Source: an uncultured Pseudomonadota bacterium
GTDB lineage: Bacteria; Pseudomonadota; Gammaproteobacteria; Steroidobacterales; Steroidobacteraceae
Direction: 5' to 3'
Length of the DNA: 48,727 bases
Assembly (NCBI GenBank): GCA_902826225.1
Contig: CADEED010000018.1
Coordinates: 1 to 48,727 of the forward strand
Shown here: in pieces, positions 8,228 through 17,156 of the stretch
Layout of the letters: each line of letters opens with the position of its first letter
How positions within the stretch are numbered: the stretch's first letter is position 1
Translations under genes and position numbers: made by a program
Notes under the pieces: model-generated
What the model was told of the DNA's origin: nothing
What the model saw: the letters and a program-made list of their open reading frames with translations, nothing else
Database searches by the model: none

Positions 8228-9187
8228 GTGAAACCCATCCGCCGCATCCTGTTCGCGATCAAGAACACCTCCACACGACGCCACGCGGCGCTGGACAAGG
8301 CCGTCCAGATCGCGAAGTGCTTCGGCGCAGATCTCGAGTTGTTCAATGCCATCTCGACGCCGGTGTTCGGCGAGCTGCAACCACTGACCGGCACCTCGCT
8401 CGGCGAGCTCAAGCGAGAGGCGCACGCCTCGCGCATGCGGGATCTGAACAAGCTCGCGGAGCGCGCGCGCGTGGCGGGCGTCGGGATCTCGTGCGCCGTC
8501 GCATGGGATTTTCCCCCGCACGAGGCGATCGTCCGCCACGCCATCCGCACGGGTACGGACCTGGTGATCGCCGAGGTGCACGAAGGCGGGCGCCTCAAGC
8601 CGTGGCTCATGCACCTGACGGACTGGGAGCTCCTGCGCATGTGCCCGGTGCCGGTCCTGATCTTCAAGAATTCGCAGGGATGGCGGCAGCCCGTGGTACT
8701 CGCGGCCGTCGATCCGTCCCACGCGCACGCCAAGCCCATCGCGCTCGATCGATCCATCGTCGACAACGCGTCGCGTCTCGCGGCCAGTGCCGGCGGCACG
8801 TTGCACGTCGTTCACGCCAGTCATCCGCCGATCGTCAGTGGCCCGCGCGTCGACGCAGGAGCGGATGACGGCGAGCGTCACGATTTCGACGCACTGGCCA
8901 CCGCGGCACGGATCCCGGAGACGCGGCGACACGTCGTTCGAGGCGACCCCGTGGTGGTCATTCCCAAGGCCGCTCGCCAGCTGGGCGCCGACGTGGTCGT
9001 CATGGGCGCCGTTTCCCGTTCGGGCTTGCGCCGCGTGTTCATCGGCAACACCGCCGAGCGCGTGCTCGGAACCCTGCCCTGCGACGTGCTGGTCGTGAAG
9101 CCCGCGCACGCCGCGAAAGCGATCCCGGCGAGGCCGCGCGGCATGCTCGTCGTCGCAGCTTCGCCGGTCTTGCCGATGCACGGATGA
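8228..9187 (+). CDS. Tandem-domain universal stress protein (UspE-like), copy 1
   Basis: A 319-residue cytosolic protein with two Usp folds, about residues 1-150 and 155-305. The second ends with the strongly Usp-like stretch ADVVVMGAVSRSGLRRVFIG, followed by NTAERVL and the CDVLVVKP strand; GAVSRSG-type loops contact ATP in nucleotide-binding Usps. The GTG at 8228 is preceded by a GCGAGG element. It is divergent from the cytochrome c4 gene. A second gene at 17157 encodes a close paralogue, so the two flank the acetate/phosphoketolase genes. Usp proteins of this kind help cells survive oxygen or energy limitation. The ligand is not known. Confidence 0.9.
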   Translation: MKPIRRILFAIKNTSTRRHAALDKAVQIAKCFGADLELFNAISTPVFGELQPLTGTSLGELKREAHASRMRDLNKLAERARVAGVGISCAVAWDFPPHEAIVRHAIRTGTDLVIAEVHEGGRLKPWLMHLTDWELLRMCPVPVLIFKNSQGWRQPVVLAAVDPSHAHAKPIALDRSIVDNASRLAASAGGTLHVVHASHPPIVSGPRVDAGADDGERHDFDALATAARIPETRRHVVRGDPVVVIPKAARQLGADVVVMGAVSRSGLRRVFIGNTAERVLGTLPCDVLVVKPAHAAKAIPARPRGMLVVAASPVLPMHG

Positions 9188-9217
9188 AGCGGCATCGATC
9201 GCGGTGGGTCCTGCATG

Positions 9218-9231
9218 AGTACTGTTGCGTA
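9218..9231 (+). promoter_or_regulatory. Island motif upstream of the baeRF-like gene
   Basis: AGTA-CTGTTG-CGTA, one of the best matches to the recurrent CGTA-N6-CGTA motif. It lies in the 100-bp gap between the first Usp gene and the next gene, ending 56 bp before that ATG. Confidence 0.5.
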
Positions 9232-9287
9232 CGAGCGCAGGAATCACGCGTATCGCCCGCCGAAACGGCGCACGCGAAAATGCGCCC

Positions 9288-9674
9288 ATGTCCAACCAGA
9301 ACCCGGCCTTCATCTGGATCGATCATCGCGTCGCGAAAGTGTTCCACGCGAACGCCGAAACGAGTGCGCCGTCGATCGTCCACAGCAACCATCCCCACCA
9401 GCATCTCCACCACAAGGCGAACTCGATCGACAGTGGTCACGCGCGCGTGGACAAGGATTTCCTCGAAAGGGTCGCGACGGCGGTCGCGCGCGCGGACGCC
9501 ATCCTGATCACGGGACCGGCCAGCGCCAAGACGGAGCTCAAGAGGCATCTGGAGGATTTGCACCCGCGGATCGCCGCGAACGTTACCGGCGTTCAAACAC
9601 TCGACCACCCCAGCGACGGACAGCTTCTCGCCCATGCGCGCCGCTTCTTCGAGCCCGAGCCGACCGTGCGCTGA
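9288..9674 (+). CDS. Small baeRF/eRF1-domain-like ('translational machinery') protein
   Basis: A 128-residue protein beginning MSNQNPAFIWIDHRVAKVFH. It has a His-rich stretch (HSNHPHQHLHHK), a helix (DKDFLERVATAVARADAILI), a glycine loop (TGPASAKTELKRHL) and a conserved-looking end (GVQTLDHPSDGQLLAHARRFF). This pattern matches small bacterial proteins annotated as translational machinery or eRF1-domain-like, related to the baeRF families proposed to act at stalled ribosomes. The ATG is chosen because it follows the promoter motif and fits the homologue start; upstream frame is open but not convincing. It is followed closely by a small ORF and ackA, so it probably belongs to the same transcript. 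Confidence 0.65.
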   Translation: MSNQNPAFIWIDHRVAKVFHANAETSAPSIVHSNHPHQHLHHKANSIDSGHARVDKDFLERVATAVARADAILITGPASAKTELKRHLEDLHPRIAANVTGVQTLDHPSDGQLLAHARRFFEPEPTVR

Positions 9675-9676
9675 TC

Positions 9677-9814
9677 TTGAAGTGGATCTCCAGGTTGCTG
9701 GTCGAACAACAGCAGCAGATCGAACTGCTGACGAAACGGCTGCATCGCTCGAAGCCGGCATCGGGAGAACACCCAGGCGGCGAAGGGGAACCCAGTGCGC
9801 ATACTTGCACTTAA
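9677..9814 (+). CDS. Possible 45-residue coiled-coil peptide overlapping ackA start
   Basis: A TTG start two bases after the preceding stop gives LKWISRLLVEQQQQIELLTK then RLHRS and a Pro/Gly-rich tail, 45 residues in all. The first half has heptad-like hydrophobic spacing. It overlaps the first 20 bp of the acetate kinase gene, which would suit translational coupling. No family is recognised and the Shine-Dalgarno signal is poor, so it may be non-coding. Confidence 0.3.
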   Translation: MKWISRLLVEQQQQIELLTKRLHRSKPASGEHPGGEGEPSAHTCT

Positions 9815-11579
9815 CTGCGGCAGCTCGTCGATCAAGTGCGCCGTGGTCGACACGAATACGGGCGCCCACGAGTTCGATCTGCGCGTGGTAGACGTCGGCG
9901 GCGACGAGCCATGGCTCATCGGACGCGACGTCCGCCGCCGGCTCGAGACGAAGATATCCGTCACGGCCGCGATCGACACGATGCTCGGCGAATTGCGCAC
10001 CCGCTGGGCCGAGCTCGGCAGGATCGACGCGGTCGTGCATCGCGTAGTGCACGGCGGCGAAGAGTTCAGCGGGCCCACCCTCATCGAGGGCGACGTACTC
10101 GCACGGCTCGCGAAACTCGAAGACCTCGCTCCCCTCCACAATCCACCCGCCATCCACGCCATTCGCGGCGCGCGTGAACTGTTTGCCAACACGCCCCAGC
10201 TGGCGATCTTCGACACCGCTTTCCACGTCACCCTGCCGCGGCGGGCGCGCGAGTACGCACTGCCGGAAGAAGTGCGGACGCGTCTCGGCATCCGGCGCCA
10301 CGGATTTCACGGCATCAGTCATGGCGACGTGGCCACGCGCACCGCGGCGTTCCTGCGCAAGAAGGCGGAGGATCTGCGCGTGATCTCCTGCCACCTGGGC
10401 AGCGGCGCCAGCATCACGGCGATCGAGCAAGGGCGCAGCGTCGAAACGAGCATGGGCATGACGCCGCTCGAGGGCCTGATCATGGGAACGCGCGCGGGAG
10501 ACCTCGATCCCGGAGCGATGATCGAGCTGTCGCGCCATTTCTCGGCCGACGGCCTCGAGTCCCTGCTGACCAAGGAGTCCGGCCTGCTGGGGCTCGCGGG
10601 CACGAGCGACATGCGTGAGATCGAGCGGCGCGCGGCGGAGGGCGACGAGCGTTGCCGGCTGGCGATCGACGCGTTCGCTCATCGCATCCGCAAATACCTC
10701 GGCGCCTACGCGGCCGTCATGGGTGGCGTCGACGTGATCGCATTCACGGGCGGGATCGGCGAACACAGCGCCCTGGTGCGCAACCGCTGCCTGCAGCGCC
10801 TCGGATTCCTCGACGCCATCGTCGACGAAAACCGGAATCGGGACGCGCGTGTCGACTCCCGGCATCCGGTCGTCGACATCGCAAGAGACGACTCGCGCGT
10901 TCGCATCCTGATCCTGCTCGCCGACGAGGAGCGCGCGATGTCCGCCGAAGCCTCGAGATTTCTGGCCGGCGCGAGCCGGCCGGCATCGACGATGCGGATC
11001 CCGATCGCCGTTTCCGCGCGGCATGCCCATCTCAGCCAGGCGACACTGGAGCAGCTGTTCGGGGCGGGGTTCCAGCTGCGACCGAGGACGGCCCTCTCGC
11101 AGACCGGGCAGTTCGCCGCGCAGGAAACCGTGCGGCTGATCGGACCGCGCGGCAGCGTGGAGCACGTGCGCCTCGTCGGTCCGCCGCGCGAACGCGACCA
11201 GGTCGAGATATCCCGCAGCGACGAGTTCGTACTGGGCCTGGATGCCCCCGTGCGCATGTCCGGCGACCTGGCCGACACGCCCGGCGTCACGCTCGAGGGA
11301 TCGCAGGGACGGGTCAGGTTGACCGGCGGAGTGATCTGCGCGCGCCGCCATCTCCACATGCCGCCCCGAGAGGCGCAGCTGCTGGGTATCTGCGACCGTG
11401 ACAACGTCTCCGTTCGCGTGGACAGCGAGGGCCGCGACCTCGTCTTCGAAGACGTCCGGGTGCGCGTCTCACCGCAGTTCTCGCTCGAGCTGCACCTGGA
11501 CACCGACGAGGCCAACGCCGCCGGAGTCTCGACCGGCGACTTCGCCGAGCTGGTCGGCCGGGTGCCGGGTGCCGGCTAA
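9795..11579 (+). CDS. Acetate kinase fused to PduL-type phosphotransacylase
   Basis: A 594-residue bifunctional enzyme. Residues 1-395 are a complete acetate kinase: LNCGSSSIK, RVVHGGEEFSGP, FDTAFH, RRHGFHGISHG, SCHLGSGASI and FTGGIGEHSA are all present. Residues 399-590 are a PduL-type phosphate acyltransferase, with both metal-binding histidine motifs (VSARHAHLS and CARRHLHMP) and the LDAPVRMSGDLADTPG stretch. It should interconvert acetyl phosphate with acetate plus ATP and with acetyl-CoA in one polypeptide. No N-terminal encapsulation peptide or shell genes are present, so it is cytosolic. The start is GTG at 9795 after GAAGGGGA. Its stop overlaps the convergent MgtC-like gene by 4 bp. 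Confidence 0.93.
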   Translation: MRILALNCGSSSIKCAVVDTNTGAHEFDLRVVDVGGDEPWLIGRDVRRRLETKISVTAAIDTMLGELRTRWAELGRIDAVVHRVVHGGEEFSGPTLIEGDVLARLAKLEDLAPLHNPPAIHAIRGARELFANTPQLAIFDTAFHVTLPRRAREYALPEEVRTRLGIRRHGFHGISHGDVATRTAAFLRKKAEDLRVISCHLGSGASITAIEQGRSVETSMGMTPLEGLIMGTRAGDLDPGAMIELSRHFSADGLESLLTKESGLLGLAGTSDMREIERRAAEGDERCRLAIDAFAHRIRKYLGAYAAVMGGVDVIAFTGGIGEHSALVRNRCLQRLGFLDAIVDENRNRDARVDSRHPVVDIARDDSRVRILILLADEERAMSAEASRFLAGASRPASTMRIPIAVSARHAHLSQATLEQLFGAGFQLRPRTALSQTGQFAAQETVRLIGPRGSVEHVRLVGPPRERDQVEISRSDEFVLGLDAPVRMSGDLADTPGVTLEGSQGRVRLTGGVICARRHLHMPPREAQLLGICDRDNVSVRVDSEGRDLVFEDVRVRVSPQFSLELHLDTDEANAAGVSTGDFAELVGRVPGAG

Positions 11580-12874
11580 CTAGCGAAGTAGTTCGTGGCC
11601 GCGAGTGCGGCCACCCCGGCGGCGAGGCACAGGACGGACATCGCCCCGGTCGCGATCGCGAACTTCCCGCGCCCGATGACCGCCCCGATCGCCACCTTCC
11701 CGAGCGTCGCGCTGGCGACGCCGGCCAGAATGGCCTCCGCCGCACCTCTGCCGTCGAGCACTCGTGGCACGAGCCCGGTCATGGAGACCGCCATCGCGTC
11801 GACGTCGAACAGTCCCGTGATCACCGCCGTCACCGCGGCGCCCGATGCGCCGAACCGCTCGCTGATGATCCTGCCGATGAGCATGATGATGCCCATCGAC
11901 GCCGCCATGGCGATCACCGACAGGAATCCGAACGGATTGCGGAATCGCCGGGGGCCGGCATCTCCTGGGATGCCAGCGCGTCCCTGGATCGCGAGCGCGG
12001 AGAAGCCCGCCGCGGCCAGCGCCGCGACGACGAGCGGTGGTGCGACGATGGCCAGCAGCGTCGGCTTGAGCGCGGCGACGATCGCGATGACCCGGAGGAA
12101 GGAAACCGCGGTGGCGGCGGCCACGCCGGCCGAAAGCACCCGCGCCGTTCCATGGCCCATGCGGGCGACGCGCGCATTCGCAAAGATCACCGCCGTCGAG
12201 GACACCACGCCGCCCAGGGCCCCGGCGACGAGCACGCCGCGTCGCTCGCCCAACGCCCGGATGGCCACGAATCCGGCGAACGAGATCGACGCCAGCACGA
12301 TCGCGATGATCCAGATCTCGCGCGGGTTGACGCCGCCCCACGGACCCATCGACCGGTCCGGCACGATCGGCAGTGCGATCAGCGTCATCGCGAGCAGGAT
12401 GAGCACCGACTGGAGTTCCGGAAGCGTCATCTTCCTGACCCATTCGTGCAGATCTTCGCGCACGATCAGAACGCCGGTCGCCGCCACGCCCGCGGCGGCG
12501 GCGACGCCGACGTCGCCGAGCACGGCGAGCACGCCCAACATGAATGTGAGCAGGCCCGCGATCGTCGTGGTTGCCGAGAACCGCTGCGCCGCTTCGTTCG
12601 CATCGCGCTCGAAACGCGAAAAGACCCCGGCGAAAGCCGCGAACGCGACCGCGATCAGCACGCTGCCGGGGATACCGAGCTCCGTGCCCGCACCGCGCGC
12701 CAGCGCGCCGACGACTCCGCCCAGCAGACCCGTGATCGCGAAGGTGCGTATGCCGGCGGTTCGGCTGCCGGGCAGCGCTTCGCGTGTCCGCCAGCCGCGC
12801 TCGAGACCGATCAACAGGCCGATGCCGCAAGCGAGAGCGACACGCGAGAGCAGAGTCTCGACCTCGCTGTTCAT
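11576..12874 (-). CDS. MgtC/DUF4010 membrane protein
   Basis: A 432-residue integral membrane protein. The N-terminal third is MgtC/SapB-like (RVALACGIGLLIGLERGW, then AGIRTFAITGLLGG); the rest is the DUF4010-type multi-helix domain (GVVSSTAVIFANARVAR, then GLFDVDAMAVSM). Members are found near ion-transport and stress genes, but their transport role is not settled. The ATG at 12874 opens on the amphipathic start of the MgtC domain; an upstream extension is Arg-rich and unlikely. It is divergent from the YqjE-like gene across a 148-bp region that carries the island motif, and convergent with the acetate kinase fusion. Confidence 0.85.
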   Translation of the reverse strand: MNSEVETLLSRVALACGIGLLIGLERGWRTREALPGSRTAGIRTFAITGLLGGVVGALARGAGTELGIPGSVLIAVAFAAFAGVFSRFERDANEAAQRFSATTTIAGLLTFMLGVLAVLGDVGVAAAAGVAATGVLIVREDLHEWVRKMTLPELQSVLILLAMTLIALPIVPDRSMGPWGGVNPREIWIIAIVLASISFAGFVAIRALGERRGVLVAGALGGVVSSTAVIFANARVARMGHGTARVLSAGVAAATAVSFLRVIAIVAALKPTLLAIVAPPLVVAALAAAGFSALAIQGRAGIPGDAGPRRFRNPFGFLSVIAMAASMGIIMLIGRIISERFGASGAAVTAVITGLFDVDAMAVSMTGLVPRVLDGRGAAEAILAGVASATLGKVAIGAVIGRGKFAIATGAMSVLCLAAGVAALAATNYFAS

Positions 12875-12909
12875 CGATTCGAGGCTAGCGGCTTCCCGCC
12901 GCGCGCGCA

Positions 12910-12923
12910 TACGCAACAATGCG
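12910..12923 (-). promoter_or_regulatory. Island motif in the MgtC-like / YqjE-like divergent promoter region
   Basis: On the minus strand the site reads CGCA-TTGTTG-CGTA, a good match to the CGTA-N6-CGTA pattern. It lies 35 bp upstream of the MgtC-like start and about 100 bp upstream of the YqjE-like start, so either or both could be controlled. Confidence 0.5.
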
Positions 12924-13022
12924 CATGCGCGCCGCACGGCGCCGGTCCAGTCTCACCACCGTGGTCCCAACACCTTCTTCGCGGAGGCCGTTGCCCGCGG
13001 CAGAACACGAGGCGCGACGTCG

Positions 13023-13397
13023 GTGAACACGCAAGTCGATATCCCGCAGAGACATGGCTTGCTGCAACTGCTCGCGGCCATGGTCGTCACGCGCCTCGAG
13101 CTCGCGACATGCGATATCGAGACACACGTCAGGGCGACGCTGGTCTCGCTCGCCCTGGCACTCGTCTCACTGGTGCTGGCGCTGATCGCCTTCACGTTCG
13201 TCGGCATTGCGACCATCGTCTTCTTCTGGGACACCCATCGCGACGCCGCTGTCGCCGGCGTGACACTGACCTACGCCGCGTTCGCCGCGATCGCGGCGTC
13301 GTCGGCCCGATCGCGTTGGAAGGCGCGCCCCGCGGCGCTCGAGGGAACGATGCATGAGCTCGCGCTCGATCGCGAAGCCATGAGGGGACGGTCGTGA
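13023..13397 (+). CDS. YqjE-like (phage holin superfamily) membrane protein
   Basis: A 124-residue protein with an amphipathic N-terminal helix (LLQLLAAMVVTRLELATCDI), two transmembrane segments (about 42-68 and 75-98) and a charged C-terminal tail, the usual plan of YqjE/Actino-holin-III proteins. In E. coli yqjD-yqjE-yqjK encode small membrane proteins linked to stress and ribosome association. The GTG at 13023 is chosen because it opens at the typical position; the upstream frame is Arg-rich shadow. Its stop overlaps the next start as GTGA. It is the first gene of the transaldolase/phosphoketolase run. Confidence 0.75.
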   Translation: MNTQVDIPQRHGLLQLLAAMVVTRLELATCDIETHVRATLVSLALALVSLVLALIAFTFVGIATIVFFWDTHRDAAVAGVTLTYAAFAAIAASSARSRWKARPAALEGTMHELALDREAMRGRS

Positions 13398-13588
13398 GCC
13401 GCGCCCTGCGGGGCCCGCGAGCCACGCGGGAAGAACTGCTGGCGCGGTGCCAGCGACAGCGGTACGAACTGGTGGCGGAAACGGCAACCGCCACCGCGAT
13501 GCTGCCGCGCGCGCGATGGCTCGCGCACTGGGTACGCGCGGTGAGCCGGCTGCTGCGCGCGATCTCTGCGAGCAGGCGCGCCCAGTGA
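13394..13588 (+). CDS. YqjK-like small basic protein
   Basis: A 64-residue, strongly basic protein coupled to the YqjE-like gene by a GTGA overlap. It begins with a helical stretch RATREELLARCQRQRYELVA that resembles the N-terminus of YqjK (polar Gln/Arg-rich helix with LL..QR), followed by WLAHWVRAVSRLLRAISASR, a short amphipathic or membrane-associated helix. Position immediately after a YqjE-like gene supports the YqjK assignment; sequence alone would be too weak. Function unknown. Confidence 0.6.
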   Translation: MSRALRGPRATREELLARCQRQRYELVAETATATAMLPRARWLAHWVRAVSRLLRAISASRRAQ

Positions 13589-13604
13589 CGCGCGACGCAT
13601 CTCC

Positions 13605-14690
13605 ATGAACCCGAACACCAGCCATTTGCGGGCGCTCGGTCAAAGCCTCTGGCTCGACAACATCACGCGCGACCTGCTCGACAGCGGCACGCTGAAACAC
13701 TACATCGATGAATGGTCCATCACCGGGCTCACCTCCAACCCGACGATTTTCGACGAAGCCATCGGCGGCAGCGCCGCCTACGACTCCGCCATCCGGGCGG
13801 CGGCGGGCACGGGGCAATCGGATGAGGAACTCTTCATGGATCTCGCGCTCGACGACTTGCGCCGGGCCGCCGATCTCCTGTGGCGGATCTTCCTCGGCAG
13901 CGACGGCGTCGACGGTTGGGTGTCACTGGAACTGTCGCCACTCCTCGTCGACGACACGGCGGGCACCATCGAGGCGGCGACGCGCCTGGCTGCGCTCGCC
14001 GGACGACCGAACCTGTTCGTCAAGATCCCCGGAACACCGGCCGGCATTGCCGCCATCGAGGAAGTGATCTTCAACGGCGTGCCCGTCAACGTCACGCTGC
14101 TCTTCTCGCGCGAGCAGTACCTCGCCGCGGCAGACGCCTTCATGCGCGGCATCGAAAGACGCATCGCCGCGGGGCGTGATCCCGGCGTCTCGTCGGTGGC
14201 CTCGGTGTTCGTCAGTCGCTGGGACAAGGCAACGCATGGGGTCGTGCCCAGGGAGCTGCGCAACCGGCTCGGCATCGCGGTGGGCGGCAGCACGTATCAC
14301 GCTTATCGGACCATGCTGGCATCTCCGCGCTGGCGACGACTCGCCGCACTCGGCGCCCGGCCACAGCGACTGCTGTGGGCGAGCACCGGCACGAAGGATC
14401 CGGATGCCGCGGACACACTGTACGTCGAGGCGCTCGCCGCTCCCGACACCATCGACACGATTCCGGAAAAGACTCTGAAAGCCCTCGCCGACCATGGGAA
14501 GCCGGTCGCGGCCATGGCGGCGGACGGAATCGCGGCGCACGAGACTCTCGAGCTCTTCCGGAAGACGCGGGTGGACCTCGACGCGCTCGCGGATCAGCTT
14601 CAGCGCGACGGCGCCCGGGCGTTCGCGCAGTCGTGGAACCGTCTGCTGGAGCGTGTGGCCGCGAAGCGCACCGCCGTCGCGCCGACGTGA
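13605..14690 (+). CDS. tal: Transaldolase
   Basis: A 361-residue transaldolase, which transfers a dihydroxyacetone unit between sugar phosphates in the non-oxidative pentose phosphate pathway. The Schiff-base lysine is Lys140 in [12 protein letters not shown]. Other family motifs are [45 protein letters not shown] and [10 protein letters not shown]. The length fits the longer bacterial Tal type. It lies 16 bp after the YqjK-like gene and directly before phosphoketolase, so it probably feeds pentose phosphates to that enzyme. Confidence 0.95.
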   Translation: MNPNTSHLRALGQSLWLDNITRDLLDSGTLKHYIDEWSITGLTSNPTIFDEAIGGSAAYDSAIRAAAGTGQSDEELFMDLALDDLRRAADLLWRIFLGSDGVDGWVSLELSPLLVDDTAGTIEAATRLAALAGRPNLFVKIPGTPAGIAAIEEVIFNGVPVNVTLLFSREQYLAAADAFMRGIERRIAAGRDPGVSSVASVFVSRWDKATHGVVPRELRNRLGIAVGGSTYHAYRTMLASPRWRRLAALGARPQRLLWASTGTKDPDAADTLYVEALAAPDTIDTIPEKTLKALADHGKPVAAMAADGIAAHETLELFRKTRVDLDALADQLQRDGARAFAQSWNRLLERVAAKRTAVAPT

Positions 14691-14704
14691 AGCCGCGCCA
14701 GACC

Positions 14705-17068
14705 ATGAACGCCCCTTCGCCCGCGGCGCTGCGCCAGATCGATGCCTGGTGGCGCGCCGCCAACTATCTATCGGCCGGGCAGATCTTCCTTTACGACAAT
14801 CCGCTGTTGCGGCGGCCGCTGGCCCTCGCCGACGTCAAGCGAATGCTCCTCGGACACTGGGGCACGACGCCGGGTCAGAATTTCGTGTACGCGCACCTCA
14901 ATCGCGTCATCGCCAGTCATGATCTCGACATGTTCTTCATCTCGGGCCCGGGACACGGAGGCCCGGCCGTCGTGGCCAACACCTACCTCGAGGGCACTTA
15001 CAGCGAGGTCTATCCACACATCTCGCAGGATGAAGCCGGACTGCAGAAACTCTTCCGGCAGTTCTCGTTTCCCGGCGGAATACCCAGCCACGCCTCGCCC
15101 GAATGTCCGGGCTCGATGCACGAGGGCGGCGAGCTCGGCTATTCGCTGAGTCACGCCTTCGGAGCGGCGTTCGACAATCCGGATCTCATCGTGGCCTGCG
15201 TGGTTGGCGACGGCGAAGCGGAGACCGGACCGCTCGCGACCGCGTGGCACTCCAACAAATTCCTCGACCCCCGTTCCGACGGAGCGGTGCTGCCGATCCT
15301 GCATCTGAACGGCTACAAGATCGCCAATCCCACCGTGTTGGCGCGCATCTCGCGCGAAGAGCTCGAGCAACTCTTCCGCGGCTACGGCTGGACCCCGCAT
15401 TTCGTCAGCGGCCACGACCCCGCTGTCATGCATGCCGCCATGGCGCAGACCCTCGACGCCGTGATCGCCCAGATCCAGGAAATACGGCGCGCGGCACGCG
15501 AGGATGGCAACACGACTCGCCCCCGCTGGCCGATGATCGTGCTCGAGTCTCCCAAGGGCTGGACCGGGCCACGCACGGTCGACGGCAGGCAGGTGGAAGA
15601 TACGTTTCGCTCACACCAGGTGCCGCTGCATCCACACGCGAATCCCGCGCACCTGCAGTTGCTCGCGGACTGGCTGCGCAGCTACCGGCCCGAAGAGTTG
15701 TTCGACGCACGGGGCCGGCTGCAATCCTGGATCGCGGATCTCGCCCCGCGCGGCGAGCGCCGCATGGGCGCCAATCCGCACACCAACGGCGGCTTGCTGC
15801 TGCGCGATCTGAACATGCCGGATTTTCGCGATTACGCCGTCGACGTGCCCGTGCACGGATCGCCGGGCAGCGGCGACACGCGCGCGCTCGGCCCTTTCCT
15901 GCGCGACGTGGTCGAGCTGAACCAGGACCAGCGCAACTTCCGTGTGTTCGGCCCCGATGAAACCGCATCGAACGGGCTGGCGGCGCTGTTCGAAGCGACG
16001 TCGCGACAGTGGAATGCCGAGACACGCCCCGGGGACGAGTCGCTGTCGACGACGGGCCGCGTGCTCGATTCGATGCTCAGCGAGCATCAATGCGAAGGCT
16101 GGCTGGAGGGGTACCTGCTCACCGGCCGGCACGGACTGTTCAACTGTTACGAAGCATTCATCCACATCATCGATTCGATGTTCAACCAGCACGCGAAGTG
16201 GCTCAAGGTCACGGCGAAACTGCCGTGGCGGCGCAGGATCGCCTCGCTCAACTATCTGCTCGCCTCGCACGTCTGGAGACAGGACCACAACGGCTTCTCG
16301 CACCAGGATCCGGGATTCATCGATCACGTGGTCAACAAGCAGGCGGACGTGGTGCGCGTCTACCTGCCGCCCGACGCCAATTGCCTGTTGTCGGTGATGG
16401 ATCATTGCCTGCGCAGCCGCCACTGCGTGAACGTGGTGATCGCGGGCAAACATCCGGCCCCGCAGTGGCTGTCGATGGCCACCGCGGAAAGGCACTGCGC
16501 CGCGGGCATCGGTATCTGGCAGTGGGCGAGCAACGATGCCGGCGAGACCCCCGACCTGGTGATGGCCTGCTGCGGCGACGTGCCGACTCTCGAGACCCTC
16601 GCGGCCGTTTCCATCCTGCGGGAGCATCTGCCGGCGCTCAAGGTCCGGGTCGTGAACGTCGTCGATCTCATGAGACTGCAGCCGCCTTCCGCGCATCCGC
16701 ATGGATTGAGCGAGGCCGACTTCGATTCGATCTTCACCACGCACGCGCCGGTGATGTTCGCGTTCCATGGTTACCCGGCGCTCGTCCACCGGCTGACTTA
16801 TCGCCGCGCCAACCACGACAACATCCACGTGCGCGGCTACTGCGAGGAAGGGACGATCACCACGCCATTCGACATGACGGTGCTCAACAAGCTCGACCGG
16901 TTCGACCTGGTGCTCGGAGCGCTCGATCGCCTGCCGCCGGGCGGCGCCGGGGCCGAGAGCCTTCGTGCACTGCTCGAAGAGAAGCTGCGCGAGCACACCC
17001 GGTACATCGCGCAGCACGGCGAGGACATGCCGGAGATTCGCGACTGGAAGTGGCGGCTGCGTACGTAG
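14705..17068 (+). CDS. xfp: Xylulose-5-phosphate / fructose-6-phosphate phosphoketolase
   Basis: A 787-residue thiamine-diphosphate enzyme that splits xylulose 5-phosphate (and often fructose 6-phosphate) with phosphate into acetyl phosphate plus glyceraldehyde 3-phosphate (or erythrose 4-phosphate). Recognisable features are the N-terminal [20 protein letters not shown], the [10 protein letters not shown] loop, the TPP motif GDGEAETG (about 168-175) and [10 protein letters not shown] near the C-terminus. The length is that of full-length Xfp. The ATG at 14705 fits homologue starts, but a GTG at 14687 overlapping the transaldolase stop (GTGA) is a real alternative. Its acetyl phosphate would be the substrate of the acetate kinase-PduL fusion upstream. 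Confidence 0.96.
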   Translation: MNAPSPAALRQIDAWWRAANYLSAGQIFLYDNPLLRRPLALADVKRMLLGHWGTTPGQNFVYAHLNRVIASHDLDMFFISGPGHGGPAVVANTYLEGTYSEVYPHISQDEAGLQKLFRQFSFPGGIPSHASPECPGSMHEGGELGYSLSHAFGAAFDNPDLIVACVVGDGEAETGPLATAWHSNKFLDPRSDGAVLPILHLNGYKIANPTVLARISREELEQLFRGYGWTPHFVSGHDPAVMHAAMAQTLDAVIAQIQEIRRAAREDGNTTRPRWPMIVLESPKGWTGPRTVDGRQVEDTFRSHQVPLHPHANPAHLQLLADWLRSYRPEELFDARGRLQSWIADLAPRGERRMGANPHTNGGLLLRDLNMPDFRDYAVDVPVHGSPGSGDTRALGPFLRDVVELNQDQRNFRVFGPDETASNGLAALFEATSRQWNAETRPGDESLSTTGRVLDSMLSEHQCEGWLEGYLLTGRHGLFNCYEAFIHIIDSMFNQHAKWLKVTAKLPWRRRIASLNYLLASHVWRQDHNGFSHQDPGFIDHVVNKQADVVRVYLPPDANCLLSVMDHCLRSRHCVNVVIAGKHPAPQWLSMATAERHCAAGIGIWQWASNDAGETPDLVMACCGDVPTLETLAAVSILREHLPALKVRVVNVVDLMRLQPPSAHPHGLSEADFDSIFTTHAPVMFAFHGYPALVHRLTYRRANHDNIHVRGYCEEGTITTPFDMTVLNKLDRFDLVLGALDRLPPGGAGAESLRALLEEKLREHTRYIAQHGEDMPEIRDWKWRLRT

Positions 17069-17082
17069 GGACCCTGACACTT

Positions 17083-17096
17083 TAGGCAGTGCTACG
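17083..17096 (-). promoter_or_regulatory. Weak copy of island motif upstream of second Usp gene
   Basis: On the minus strand the site reads CGTA-GCACTG-CCTA, one mismatch from the CGTA-N6-CGTA frame but lacking the central TTG. It ends 60 bp before the Usp start at 17157. Orientation is opposite to the gene, so confidence is low. Confidence 0.3.
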
Positions 17097-17156
17097 AATC
17101 GCGTCCGCCCTTCACGTCGATCAGCATCACGGGACGGAAAATCACCGGAGCGCGCC

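Noticed and set aside
9039..11357. 772-codon antisense open frame over the acetate kinase fusion, and similar long antisense frames (for example 21566-23101, 40620-41861)
   Set aside because: High-GC coding DNA creates long open frames on the opposite strand. Their predicted proteins are Arg/Asp/His-rich without domains, and the sense frames have clear family motifs.
9795..11579. Bacterial microcompartment because of the PduL domain
   Set aside because: There is no N-terminal encapsulation helix and no shell protein, aldehyde dehydrogenase or diol dehydratase gene nearby.
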